Below, in pieces: positions 34,305 through 43,227 of a DNA stretch of 46,344 bases. A program made the position numbers and the translations under genes. Below the pieces are notes generated by a model. The model searched no databases. It was not told the origin of the DNA and saw only the letters and a program-made list of their open reading frames with translations. The DNA comes from PBB1 sp031380885 (GTDB lineage Bacteria; Pseudomonadota; Gammaproteobacteria; Burkholderiales; Burkholderiaceae_C): NCBI GenBank assembly GCA_031380885.1, contig JANMXL010000070.1, forward strand, positions 1 through 46,344. The letters are read 5' to 3'. How positions within the stretch are numbered: position 1 is the stretch's first letter; each line of letters begins with the position of its first letter.

Positions 34305-35507
34305 ATGAACCCCCACGACCAGCCTCGCATGCGGGTGTGCATCCTGGGATCGACCGGCTCGATCGGTACCAGCACGCTGGACGTGCTGTCGCGCCACCGC
34401 GATCGCTACGAGGTGTTCGCGCTGAGTGCACAACGCCGCATCGACGAGTTGCTGGCCCAGTGCCTGGCCTGGACGCCACGTTTCGCCGTGCTGCCCGACA
34501 CCGCATCGGCGCAGACGCTGCAGGCGAAATTGCGCGATGCCGGCAGCGCCACCGCGGTGCTGGTCGGCGCGCAGGCGCTGTGCGAGATGGCCTCGCACCG
34601 CGAGGTCGATGCGGTGATGGCGGCGATCGTCGGCGCTGCAGGTCTGTCGCCCTGCCTGGCCGCCGCGCGCGCCGGCAAGCGGCTGCTGCTGGCCAACAAG
34701 GAGGCGCTGGTCGTCGGAGGTGCGCTGTTCATGGCGGCGGTGCGTGAGGGCGGGGCGCAGCTGCTGCCGATCGACAGCGAGCACTCGGCGATCTTTCAGT
34801 GCCTGCCCGAAGACCGCAGCCGCTGGGCCGCACGCATCGACCACATCATCTTGACCGCCTCCGGCGGCCCGTTTCGCACCCGCGACGCGAACACGCTGGC
34901 CGACGTCACGCCTGACCAGGCCTGCGCGCACCCGAACTGGGTGATGGGCCGCAAGATTTCGGTCGATTCCGCGACCATGATGAACAAGGCGCTCGAAGTC
35001 ATCGAGGCGCGCTGGCTGTTCGACCTGACGCCGGAGCAGATCAAGGTGGTCATCCACCCGCAAAGCATCGTGCATTCGATGGTGGTGTGCCGCGACAACT
35101 CGGTGCTGGCGCAACTTGGCACGCCCGACATGCGGGTGCCGATCGCCTACGGCCTGTCGTTTCCCGAGCGCATGGAATCGGGGGCAGGGCTGCTCGACTT
35201 TCCGTCGCTGGCGGCGCTGAGCTTCGAGCCGCCCGATATGCAGCGCTATCCGGGCCTGCCGCTGGCCTGGGAGACGCTGCGTGGGCCCGAAGGCAGCACG
35301 GCAGTGCTGAACGCGGCCAACGAGATCGCGGTGGCCGCGTTCCTCGCGGGCACCATTGGTTTCGACCAGATCCATCACGTCAACGCCGGCATCCTCGAAT
35401 CGGTGCTGCCGCAGCCCGATGAGTGCGCCTCGATCGACGGTCTGATCGCGCTCGACACACGCGTGCGTCGCGCCGCGTCGCAGAGGGTGGAGCGCATCGC
35501 CCGATGA
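34305..35507 (+). CDS. dxr: 1-deoxy-D-xylulose 5-phosphate reductoisomerase
   Basis: A 400-residue Dxr, the NADPH-dependent enzyme that makes 2-C-methylerythritol 4-phosphate, the first committed step of the non-mevalonate pathway and the target of fosmidomycin. The NADPH motif GSTGSIG is at residues 15-21, LLANKEALV near 128-136, and the metal ligands D157 and E159 are in LPIDSEHSAIFQ. The length is standard. Its stop codon overlaps the rseP ATG (ATGA at 35504-35507). Confidence 0.98.
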   Translation: MNPHDQPRMRVCILGSTGSIGTSTLDVLSRHRDRYEVFALSAQRRIDELLAQCLAWTPRFAVLPDTASAQTLQAKLRDAGSATAVLVGAQALCEMASHREVDAVMAAIVGAAGLSPCLAAARAGKRLLLANKEALVVGGALFMAAVREGGAQLLPIDSEHSAIFQCLPEDRSRWAARIDHIILTASGGPFRTRDANTLADVTPDQACAHPNWVMGRKISVDSATMMNKALEVIEARWLFDLTPEQIKVVIHPQSIVHSMVVCRDNSVLAQLGTPDMRVPIAYGLSFPERMESGAGLLDFPSLAALSFEPPDMQRYPGLPLAWETLRGPEGSTAVLNAANEIAVAAFLAGTIGFDQIHHVNAGILESVLPQPDECASIDGLIALDTRVRRAASQRVERIAR

Positions 35508-36871
35508 TCACCGCGCTCGCTTTTTTGTTCACGCTGGGTGTGCTGATCGTCGTGCACGAGTACGGCCATTACCGTGTCGCTGTGGCCTGTGGCGTCAAGG
35601 TGCTGCGGTTTTCGGTCGGCTTTGGGCGGGTGATCTGGCGGCGTCAGGCCACACCCGAGAGCACCGAATTCGTCGTCTCGATGCTGCCGCTGGGCGGCTA
35701 TGTGCGCATGCTCGACGAGCGCGAGGCGCCGGTGGATCCGTCGCAACTGAGCCGCGCCTTCAACCGCCAGTCACTGTGGAAGCGGTCGGCCATCGTCGCG
35801 GCAGGGCCGATCGCCAACCTGCTGCTCGCGGTGGCGCTTTATGCCAGCTCGTACTGGATCGGCATGGACGAGCCGAAAGCGGTGCTCGGTTCGCCGGTGG
35901 CGGCCAGCCTGGCCGAGCGGGCCGGTCTGCGGGCCGGTGACTGGGTGCAGGCCGGCTCGGCCGACGGTGAGGCCTGGACCGATGTGCAGTCGATGACGGA
36001 CCTGGTCTGGCACCTGACGCAGGCGGTGCTGCGCGGCGAGGCCTTGCACCTGCGCGTCACCGATGCCCAGGGTCAGCACGAGCGCCATCTGGTGCTCCAA
36101 CTCGATCGATTGGGCAGCCGGGACATCGACGCTCAAGTGATGCGGCGCATCGGGCTGGGCGGTGTCTATGCCGAACCAGTGATGGGACAGATCAAGCCGG
36201 GTGGTGCGGCGCAGGCCGCCGGCCTGCGCGCCGGTGACCGGGTGTTGTCGGTGGACAGCGCGGCCATTGCCGACGCTGCCAGCTTGCGCGATCTGATCCG
36301 CTCCAGCGGGTCGCCTGACCCCATCACGCCACAGCGCTGGCTGATTGAGCGTGAGGGACAGCGGTTGCAACTCGACGTCGAGCCGGTCGCGGTGGTCGAC
36401 GGCGAGCGCCGCGTCGGGCGCATCGAGGCCTTCATCGGCGGGCCGCCAGAAATGGTGCTGGTGCGCCATGGCTTCTTCGATGGCCTGTCGCAAGCGGTGA
36501 GCCGCACGGTGGACATGTCGGTGCTGACGTTGAAGATGTTCGGCCGCATGGTGATCGGCGAGGCCTCGCTGAAGAACCTCACTGGCCCGTTGACCATCGC
36601 CGATTACGCCGGCCAGTCGGTGCGTGTCGGCATCGCTTACTACCTCGGGTTTCTCGCGGTGGTCAGCATCAGCCTCGGCGTGTTGAATCTGCTGCCGCTG
36701 CCGATGCTCGATGGCGGACACCTCATGTACCATCTTTTCGAAGCGACGACAGGGCGCCCTGTTTCTGCGTTGTGGCTGGAACGACTGCAGCGCGGGGGGG
36801 TGGCCATCATGCTGATGCTGATGTCCATCGCGCTCTTCAACGACGTGGTCCGACTCGTGGGCCTGCCTTAA
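35504..36871 (+). CDS. rseP: RIP zinc metalloprotease RseP
   Basis: A 455-residue site-2 protease that cleaves the anti-sigma factor RseA within the membrane during envelope stress, and also clears signal-peptide remnants. The zinc motif HEYGH is at residues 18-22 in the first membrane helix and the third ligand is D403 in LPMLDGGHL. Two periplasmic PDZ domains lie between (about 115-200 and 215-300), each with a GLRAGD motif. The ATG at 35504 starts the membrane helix directly; the longer frame from 35423 is inside dxr. bamA follows by 8 bases, tying the protease to its outer-membrane signal source. Confidence 0.96.
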   Translation: MITALAFLFTLGVLIVVHEYGHYRVAVACGVKVLRFSVGFGRVIWRRQATPESTEFVVSMLPLGGYVRMLDEREAPVDPSQLSRAFNRQSLWKRSAIVAAGPIANLLLAVALYASSYWIGMDEPKAVLGSPVAASLAERAGLRAGDWVQAGSADGEAWTDVQSMTDLVWHLTQAVLRGEALHLRVTDAQGQHERHLVLQLDRLGSRDIDAQVMRRIGLGGVYAEPVMGQIKPGGAAQAAGLRAGDRVLSVDSAAIADAASLRDLIRSSGSPDPITPQRWLIEREGQRLQLDVEPVAVVDGERRVGRIEAFIGGPPEMVLVRHGFFDGLSQAVSRTVDMSVLTLKMFGRMVIGEASLKNLTGPLTIADYAGQSVRVGIAYYLGFLAVVSISLGVLNLLPLPMLDGGHLMYHLFEATTGRPVSALWLERLQRGGVAIMLMLMSIALFNDVVRLVGLP

Positions 36872-36879
36872 CTTTCCTT

Positions 36880-39195
36880 ATGCGACCCATCTTGCGAATC
36901 ATCTTCTGTCTGACGTCGTTTCGAACCAGTCTGGTTTCCGTGTTTCTCGCGATCGGTTTGCTCGGCGCCAACGCGTGGGCGGTTGAACCTTTCCAGCTGA
37001 CCGACATCCGTGTCGAGGGCCTGCAACGCACCGAGGCCGGTACGGTGTTCGCGTCGCTGCCGTTTCGCATCGGCGACAACTACAACGACGAAAAAGGCGT
37101 GGCGGCACTGCGTGCCCTGTTCGCCACCGGCTTGTTCAAGGATGTGCGCATCCAGATCGCCGGGTCGGTGGTGGTGGTGGTGGTCGAGGAGCGCTCGATC
37201 ATCAGCAGCATCGATTTCGTCGGCACCAAGGAGTTCGAGAAGGATGTGCTGATCAAGGCGTTGAAGGATTTCGGCGTCGGTGAAGGCCAGCCGTTCGACA
37301 ACGCGTTGGCCGACCGCGCCGAGCAGGAGCTCAAGCGCCAGTATCTGACGCGCAGCCTGTACGGCGTGGAAGTCACCACCAAGGTGACGCCGCAGGAACG
37401 CAACCGCGTCAATGTGACCTTCAACGTGGTGGAAGGCTCGGTGGCCAGGATCCGGGAAATCCGTGTCCTCGGCAGCAGGGACTACAGCGAGAAGGAACTG
37501 AAGAGCCTGTTCGAACTCAATGAAACCGGTCTGCTGTCGTTCTATACCAAATCAGATCGTTACTCACGTGCCAAGCTGAATGCCGACCTCGAGACGCTGA
37601 AGGCCTGGTACCTGAACCGCGGCTACCTCGAATTCAACGTCGAGTCGACGCAGATCGCGATCTCGCCTGACAAGCAGGACATCTCGATCACCATCAACAT
37701 CAGGGAAGGTCAGCCTTACACGGTGACGGCGGTCACGCTGCAGGGCCAGTACCTGTCGAAGGAGGACGAGTTCAAGGCGCTGGTCACCATCAAACCCGGC
37801 CAGATCTACCGGGCCGAGGAGGTCGCAGCGACCACCAAGGCCTTCACCGAGAAATTCGGCACCTTCGGCTACGCCTTCGCCCGCGTCGATGCCCGCCCGA
37901 CGATCGACCGTGTCAATGGCCGTGTCGAAATCGTGCTGCTGGCCGACACCCAGCGGCGCGTGTACGTGCGGCACATCAATGTGGCCGGCAACACCAAGAC
38001 GCGCGACGAGGTGGTGCGGCGCGAGTTCCGCCAGTTCGAGTCGTCCTGGTACGACGGTCCGAAGATCAAGCTGTCACGCGACCGTGTCGACCGCCTCGGC
38101 TTCTTCAGCGATGTCACCGTGGACAACACCGAAGTGCCCGGCACCTCCGACCAGGTCGACCTCACCGTGGCGATCAAGGAAAAGCCGACCGGCAACATCC
38201 TTCTCGGAGCCGGTTTCTCCAGTGCGGAAAAGGTGTCTTTCACTGCATCGATCAAGCAAGAAAACGTGTTTGGTACCGGTAACTTCCTCGGCATCGAATT
38301 CAACACCAGCAAGTCGCAGCAGACCATTTCTTTGAACACCGTCGACCCGTACTTCACCGACGACGGCATTTCGCGCGCGATCGATGTGTTCTACCGAACC
38401 GCCCAGCCGGTCAACAGTCAGGGCGAGAACTACAAGTTGATCACCCCGGGCGCGTCGATTCGTTTCGGTGTGCCGTTCAGTGAGTACGACACGGTGTTCT
38501 TCGGCATTGGCCTCGAGCAGACCGAAATCCGCGGCACCAACAACCTGCCCGACACCTACTTCCGGTACCGCCAACAGTTCGGCCAGAAAAGCACTGCGGT
38601 GCCGTTCACCATCGGCTGGTCGCGCGATGGGCGCGACAGCGCCCTCGTGCCGACCACCGGGCGATTTTCACGGGTCAACGTCGACGTCGGGTTCCTCGCC
38701 GACCAGCGCTACGTTCGTGCCGACCTCCAGGTCCAGCAGTACTTCACCCCGATGCGCCGTGTCACGCTCGGCATCAACGCAGAAGTCGGCTACGGCAGCG
38801 GCCTCGGCAACAAGCCTTACCCGATCTTCAAGAACTTCTTCGGCGGTGGCCTGGGCACGGTGCGTGGTTTCGACCAGGGTTCATTGGGGCAGGTCGACAA
38901 CCTGGGCGCCTACCTCGGCGGCAACCGGCGGCTCAACGTCAACACCGAGTTGTATTTGCCGTTCCCTGGCACGGGAAACGACCGCACGCTGCGCTGGTTC
39001 ACTTACCTGGACGTTGGCAACGTATGGGCGGTTGAGGACAGGTTGACGCTCAGCAGCCTGCGCGCATCGGTCGGTATCGGCTTCAGCTGGGTGTCTCCGG
39101 TGGGCCCCATCAAGATCAGTTATGGCTCACCGATCAGGAAAGAGCCAACGGATAGAATCCAGCGTCTTCAATTTCAACTCGGGACTGCGTTTTGA
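36880..39195 (+). CDS. bamA: outer membrane protein assembly factor BamA
   Basis: A 771-residue Omp85 protein, the core of the BAM complex. A signal peptide of about 34 residues ends at ANAWA before VEPFQL. Five POTRA domains follow (to about residue 430) and then the 16-stranded barrel. The loop-6 motif VRGF, needed for barrel insertion, is in GLGTVRGFDQGSLG. The final residue is phenylalanine, as expected for an outer-membrane barrel. The ATG at 36880 gives a clean signal peptide. It overlaps skp by one base (TGATG). Confidence 0.97.
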   Translation: MRPILRIIFCLTSFRTSLVSVFLAIGLLGANAWAVEPFQLTDIRVEGLQRTEAGTVFASLPFRIGDNYNDEKGVAALRALFATGLFKDVRIQIAGSVVVVVVEERSIISSIDFVGTKEFEKDVLIKALKDFGVGEGQPFDNALADRAEQELKRQYLTRSLYGVEVTTKVTPQERNRVNVTFNVVEGSVARIREIRVLGSRDYSEKELKSLFELNETGLLSFYTKSDRYSRAKLNADLETLKAWYLNRGYLEFNVESTQIAISPDKQDISITINIREGQPYTVTAVTLQGQYLSKEDEFKALVTIKPGQIYRAEEVAATTKAFTEKFGTFGYAFARVDARPTIDRVNGRVEIVLLADTQRRVYVRHINVAGNTKTRDEVVRREFRQFESSWYDGPKIKLSRDRVDRLGFFSDVTVDNTEVPGTSDQVDLTVAIKEKPTGNILLGAGFSSAEKVSFTASIKQENVFGTGNFLGIEFNTSKSQQTISLNTVDPYFTDDGISRAIDVFYRTAQPVNSQGENYKLITPGASIRFGVPFSEYDTVFFGIGLEQTEIRGTNNLPDTYFRYRQQFGQKSTAVPFTIGWSRDGRDSALVPTTGRFSRVNVDVGFLADQRYVRADLQVQQYFTPMRRVTLGINAEVGYGSGLGNKPYPIFKNFFGGGLGTVRGFDQGSLGQVDNLGAYLGGNRRLNVNTELYLPFPGTGNDRTLRWFTYLDVGNVWAVEDRLTLSSLRASVGIGFSWVSPVGPIKISYGSPIRKEPTDRIQRLQFQLGTAF

Positions 39196-39707
39196 TGAAC
39201 AGGTTATCTTTGAATGCGCTGACGGCGTCTGTGCTGGTCTTCGCTGCGTGCCAGGTCCAAAGCCAGGAGATCAAGATCGGCTACGTCAACAGCGATCGTG
39301 TGTTGCGTGAGGCCATCCCCGCCAAGGCAGCGCAGGCCAAGCTGGAAGCTGAGTTCGCCAAGAGGGACAAGGAGATGGGCGAGATTGCCGGCAAACTGAA
39401 GGCCGCCAGCGATAAATTCGACAAGGAAGCCCCGACCTTGGCCGAGTCCGAACGCGCCAAGCGCCAGCGCGATCTGGTCGATCAGGACCGCGAGTTTCAG
39501 CGCAAACGCCGCGAGTTCCAGGAAGACCTGTCGCAGCGCAAGAATGAAGAACTGTCGGCCGTCGTCGAGCGTGCCAACAAGGTCATCAAGCAGATCTACG
39601 AGGCCGAGAAGTACGACCTGATCTTGCAAGAGGCGGTATTCGCCGGCGCGAAGATCGACATCACCGACAAGGTGGTCAAGGCGCTGAATGCCCAGGGCGC
39701 CAAGTGA
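39195..39707 (+). CDS. skp: periplasmic chaperone Skp/OmpH
   Basis: A 170-residue Skp/OmpH-family chaperone that holds unfolded outer-membrane proteins on their way to BAM. An N-terminal export signal is followed by EIKIGYVNSDRV, then a long helical coiled-coil arm (about 45-130, KRQRDLVDQDREFQRKRREF) and a C-terminal strand. The signal peptide is odd: it ends VFAACQVQSQ, with a cysteine at residue 19 in a lipobox-like place but phenylalanine at -3. The ATG at 39195 overlaps the bamA stop by one base; a TTG directly upstream is not needed. Confidence 0.93.
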   Translation: MNRLSLNALTASVLVFAACQVQSQEIKIGYVNSDRVLREAIPAKAAQAKLEAEFAKRDKEMGEIAGKLKAASDKFDKEAPTLAESERAKRQRDLVDQDREFQRKRREFQEDLSQRKNEELSAVVERANKVIKQIYEAEKYDLILQEAVFAGAKIDITDKVVKALNAQGAK

Positions 39708-40752
39708 GCCTGACACACGATTTGCGCTAGGCGAACTGGCGGCGCAACTCGGTGCTGAACTGATCGGCGACCCGGCGCAATTTGTCAGCCGCATCGCATC
39801 GCTGGACGGCGCTGGCGCCGACGCGATTTCCTTTCTTTCCAATCCCCGCTACCTGCCTGCGCTGGCCGCCTCGAAGGCAGGCTGCGTGATCGTCTCGCCA
39901 CTGCACCGGGACGCGGCTGCGTTGCGAGGCGCGGCGTTGATCGCAGTGGATCCGTACCTGTGCTTTGCCCGGCTGACGCAGTTGTGGGCCGCCCACGGTC
40001 GAAGCGCCATCGCGCCGCAGGTGCACCCCACCGCGGTGGTGCATGCGGGAGCGCGCTTGGCGCCGGGTGCCTCGGTGGGCGCGCTGGCGGTGATCGAAGA
40101 CGGCGCGGTGATCGGTGATGGCGCAGTGATCGGCGCGCAATGCTTCATCGGCGCGGGCGCCTCGGTGGGCGCGCAGACCCGGTTGTCGGCGCAGGTGGTG
40201 CTTGGCGCCCAGTGCCACATCGGCGCGCGCGGCATCGTGCACAGCGGCGTGGTGATCGGCGCTGACGGGTTCGGCTTCGCGCCGCATGAAGGTCGCTGGG
40301 AAAAGATCGAACAACTGGGCGGCGTGCGCATCGGTGACGACGTCGAAATCGGCGCCAACACTTGTATTGACCGCGGCGCGCTGGAAGACACCGTGGTGGA
40401 AGACGGCGTGAAGCTCGACAACCTGGTGCAGATCGCCCACAACGTGCACATCGGTGCGCACAGCGCGCTGGCGGGCACGGCTGCGGTATCGGGCAGCACC
40501 CGCATCGGCGCCCACTGCACGATGGCCGGTGGTGCGGGCGTGGTGGGACACGTGACCTTGGCTGACCATGTGCATCTGGGTGCGCGTTCAGTGGCCACCC
40601 ATTCCATCCACAAGCCGGGTCTGTACACCGGCCTCTTTCCCATCGATGACAATGCGTCATGGGAAAAAAATGCGGCCACCTTGCGTCAATTGCATCGATT
40701 GCGTGACCGCATTCGGGCCCTCGAAAAAAACAATGAGACCAAATCGCCATGA
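39688..40752 (+). CDS. lpxD: UDP-3-O-acylglucosamine N-acyltransferase LpxD
   Basis: A 354-residue LpxD, which adds the N-linked hydroxyacyl chain in lipid A synthesis, the third step. An N-terminal uridine-binding domain (FALGELAAQLGAELIGD to about 105) precedes a left-handed parallel beta-helix made of hexapeptide repeats (about 108-320). The catalytic histidine is H251 in QIAHNVHIGAH. The ATG at 39688 lies 20 bases inside skp, which fits tight coupling. Its stop overlaps the fabZ start (ATGA). Confidence 0.96.
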   Translation: MPRAPSEPDTRFALGELAAQLGAELIGDPAQFVSRIASLDGAGADAISFLSNPRYLPALAASKAGCVIVSPLHRDAAALRGAALIAVDPYLCFARLTQLWAAHGRSAIAPQVHPTAVVHAGARLAPGASVGALAVIEDGAVIGDGAVIGAQCFIGAGASVGAQTRLSAQVVLGAQCHIGARGIVHSGVVIGADGFGFAPHEGRWEKIEQLGGVRIGDDVEIGANTCIDRGALEDTVVEDGVKLDNLVQIAHNVHIGAHSALAGTAAVSGSTRIGAHCTMAGGAGVVGHVTLADHVHLGARSVATHSIHKPGLYTGLFPIDDNASWEKNAATLRQLHRLRDRIRALEKNNETKSP

Positions 40753-41192
40753 CGATGGACATCAACGAAATCATGCGGCGAATTCCTCATCGTTATCCGA
40801 TCCTGCTGGTGGATCGGGTGCTCGAACTGAAGAAGGGCGTCAGCATCAAGGCGCTGAAGAACGTCAGCATCAATGAGCACTATTTCAGTGGTCACTTTCC
40901 GAAGCGGCCCGTGATGCCGGGCGTGCTGATGATCGAGGCGCTGGCGCAGGCGGCAGCAATCCTCGGCTTCGAAACGCTCAACCTGACGACCAACGAGAAT
41001 TCGCTGTTCTACTTTGCCGGCATCGACGGCGCACGCTTCAAGCGCCCGGTCGAGCCCGGTGATCAGCTGCTGCTCGACGTGACGCTGGATCGCATGAAGT
41101 CTGGCGTCTTCAAGTTCAAGGCCCGCGCCACGGTCGATGGTGAACTGGCGGTCGAGGCCGATTTCCTGTGCACGGTGCGAGACGTCGCCTGA
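40749..41192 (+). CDS. fabZ: 3-hydroxyacyl-ACP dehydratase FabZ
   Basis: A 147-residue hot-dog fold dehydratase of fatty acid elongation. The catalytic pair is H49 in GHFP and E63 in MIEALAQ. It draws on the same 3-hydroxyacyl-ACP used by LpxA and LpxD, so its place between them couples membrane phospholipid to lipid A supply. The ATG at 40749 overlaps the lpxD stop; a second in-frame ATG is at 40755. The length is standard. Confidence 0.98.
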   Translation: MTMDINEIMRRIPHRYPILLVDRVLELKKGVSIKALKNVSINEHYFSGHFPKRPVMPGVLMIEALAQAAAILGFETLNLTTNENSLFYFAGIDGARFKRPVEPGDQLLLDVTLDRMKSGVFKFKARATVDGELAVEADFLCTVRDVA

Positions 41193-41238
41193 TCGGCACC
41201 TGGGCGCAAACAGCCTGCGTGTCGATCCTCTGCCTGCC

Positions 41239-42027
41239 ATGCCGCTGATCCACCCCACCGCCATCATCGAGCCAGGCGCCGAGCTGGATTCATCGGTCGG
41301 CGTCGGGCCCTACAGCATCGTGCGTTCGCAGGTGCGGATCGCGGCGGGCTCGACGATCGGCGCGCATTGCGTGATCGAGGGCCGCACCACCATCGGGCGC
41401 GACAACCGCATCTTTCAGTTCTGCTCGATCGGCGCGGTGCCGCAGGACAAGAAGTACCGCGACGAGCCGACCGAGCTGCACATTGGCGACCGCAACACGA
41501 TCCGCGAGTTCTGCACCTTCAACATCGGCACCGCACAGGACAGTGGCGTGACGCGCGTCGGCGACGACAACTGGGTGATGGCCTATGTGCACATCGCCCA
41601 CGACTGCCAGGTCGGCAGCCAGACCATCCTCGCCAACAACGCGACGCTGGCCGGCCATGTGCACCTGGGCGATTGGGTCATCGTCGGCGGGCTCACCGGC
41701 GTGCATCAGTTCGTCAAGGTCGGCCCGCACGCGATGATCGGCTTTGCCAGCGCGGTGTCGCAAGACGTGCCTCCCTTCATGATGGTCGATGGCAACCCGC
41801 TCGCGGTTCGTGGCTTCAACGCCGAAGGGCTGCGCCGCCGCGGCTTCGGGCCGGAGCGCATCGCCGCGGTCAAGCAGATGCACCGGCTGCTGTACCGCCA
41901 GGGCAACACGCTGGAGCAAGCCCGTGAAGCGATCGCCCGGCTGGCAACGAGCGCGCCGGAAGCGGCCGCTGATGTCGCGGTGATGAGCCAGTTTCTCGCG
42001 GCCTCGCAGCGCGGCATCGTCCGATAG
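41239..42027 (+). CDS. lpxA: UDP-N-acetylglucosamine acyltransferase LpxA
   Basis: A 262-residue LpxA, which puts the first 3-hydroxyacyl chain on UDP-GlcNAc in lipid A synthesis. It is a trimeric left-handed beta-helix with hexapeptide repeats over about residues 1-185 and a helical C-terminus. The catalytic base is H121 in VHIAHDC. The motifs AVPQDKKY and QDVPPFMMVDGNP are typical. The ATG at 41239 begins the family opening; the frame upstream to 41137 overlaps fabZ out of phase. It follows fabZ by 46 bases. Confidence 0.97.
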   Translation: MPLIHPTAIIEPGAELDSSVGVGPYSIVRSQVRIAAGSTIGAHCVIEGRTTIGRDNRIFQFCSIGAVPQDKKYRDEPTELHIGDRNTIREFCTFNIGTAQDSGVTRVGDDNWVMAYVHIAHDCQVGSQTILANNATLAGHVHLGDWVIVGGLTGVHQFVKVGPHAMIGFASAVSQDVPPFMMVDGNPLAVRGFNAEGLRRRGFGPERIAAVKQMHRLLYRQGNTLEQAREAIARLATSAPEAAADVAVMSQFLAASQRGIVR

Positions 42028-42081
42028 GAATGACACGCCGCGCGTCGTTGCACCGTCGCAACTCGACGGGCTTGCTTCAAC

Positions 42082-43227
42082 ATGACAAGCAATGATCCGC
42101 GCTTTGCGATGGTGGCCGGCGAGGCTTCCGGTGATCTGCTGGCCGGGCTGCTGCTCGGCGGCCTGAGGCAACGCTGGCCGGCACTTGCCGCAGGCGGGAT
42201 TGGCGGGCCGAAGATGGCTGCACAAGGCTTCGAGGCCTGGTGGCCCAGCGACAAGCTCGCGGTGCGTGGCTATGCCGAGGTGCTGCGCCATTACCCCGAA
42301 CTGCTGCGCATCCGCAACCGGCTCGCCGAACGTCTTCTGCAGGATCCGCCAGACGCCTTCATCGGTGTCGATGCGCCCGACTTCAACCTTGATCTGGAAG
42401 TGCGGCTGAAGGCGAGCGGCATCCGCACGATCCACTTCATCGGCCCGTCGATCTGGGCCTGGCGCGGCGAGCGCATCGAAAAGATCAAGCGTGCCGTCGA
42501 TCATGTGCTGTGCATCTTTCCGTTCGAGCCTGCGCTGTATGCACAGCACGGCGTGGCAGCCACCTATGTCGGCCACCCGCTGGCCGATGCGATCCCGATC
42601 GAGGTGCCCAGGCGAGCCAGCCGCCGCGCGCTGAATCTGAATGACACCGACATCGTCGTTGCGTTGCTGCCGGGCAGCCGCCGCTCGGAAATCCAGTACA
42701 TCGCGCCGACCTTGCTGGAGGCCGCCGCGCTGATGAAGCGCGGCCGCCCCGACCTGCGCTTCGTGCTGCCGACGGCGCCCGGTCTGCGCCCGCTGATCGA
42801 GCCGCTGCTGTCCCGGCACGCGCCGGGTGTCGGTGTTGAACTGCTCGATGGTCAGTCGCACCAGGCGCTGGCCGCCTGCGATGTGACGCTGATCGCGAGC
42901 GGCACCGCCACGCTCGAAGCGGCGCTCTTCAAGCGGCCGATGGTGATCGCCTACAAGATGCATTGGCTGAGCGCACAGATCATGAAACGCCAGAACTACC
43001 AGCCCTGGGTCGGGCTGCCAAACATCCTGCTGGGTGAGTTCGCCGTGCCCGAATTCCTGCAAGCGGCGGCGACGCCCGAGCATCTGGCCGCTGCGGCCTT
43101 CGCCTGGCTCGACGATCCCGCGGCGTGCGTTGCTCTGGCCGCACGCTTCGAGGCCTTGCACCACACGCTGCGCCGCGACACCGCGCAGGCGGCCACCGAT
43201 GCGATCGAGAAAATTCTTGCGCGCTGA
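42082..43227 (+). CDS. lpxB: lipid A disaccharide synthase LpxB
   Basis: A 381-residue LpxB, the GT-B glycosyltransferase that joins UDP-diacylglucosamine and lipid X to form the lipid A disaccharide. The N-terminal VAGEASGDLLAGLL, the mid-region FIGPSIWAWRGERI and LLPGSRRSEI, and SGTATLEAALFKRPMVIAYK are hallmark motifs. The length is standard. It starts 54 bases after lpxA. Its end overlaps the rnhB start region by 29 bases. Confidence 0.97.
   Translation: MTSNDPRFAMVAGEASGDLLAGLLLGGLRQRWPALAAGGIGGPKMAAQGFEAWWPSDKLAVRGYAEVLRHYPELLRIRNRLAERLLQDPPDAFIGVDAPDFNLDLEVRLKASGIRTIHFIGPSIWAWRGERIEKIKRAVDHVLCIFPFEPALYAQHGVAATYVGHPLADAIPIEVPRRASRRALNLNDTDIVVALLPGSRRSEIQYIAPTLLEAAALMKRGRPDLRFVLPTAPGLRPLIEPLLSRHAPGVGVELLDGQSHQALAACDVTLIASGTATLEAALFKRPMVIAYKMHWLSAQIMKRQNYQPWVGLPNILLGEFAVPEFLQAAATPEHLAAAAFAWLDDPAACVALAARFEALHHTLRRDTAQAATDAIEKILAR

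Noticed and set aside
33741..35378. 545-codon open frame on the minus strand over cdsA-dxr
   Set aside because: Antisense shadow of coding sequence; composition is Arg/Gln/His-rich and not protein-like.
39192..39194. TTG as start codon of skp
   Set aside because: The ATG at 39195 directly follows and gives a normal signal peptide, overlapping the bamA stop by one base.
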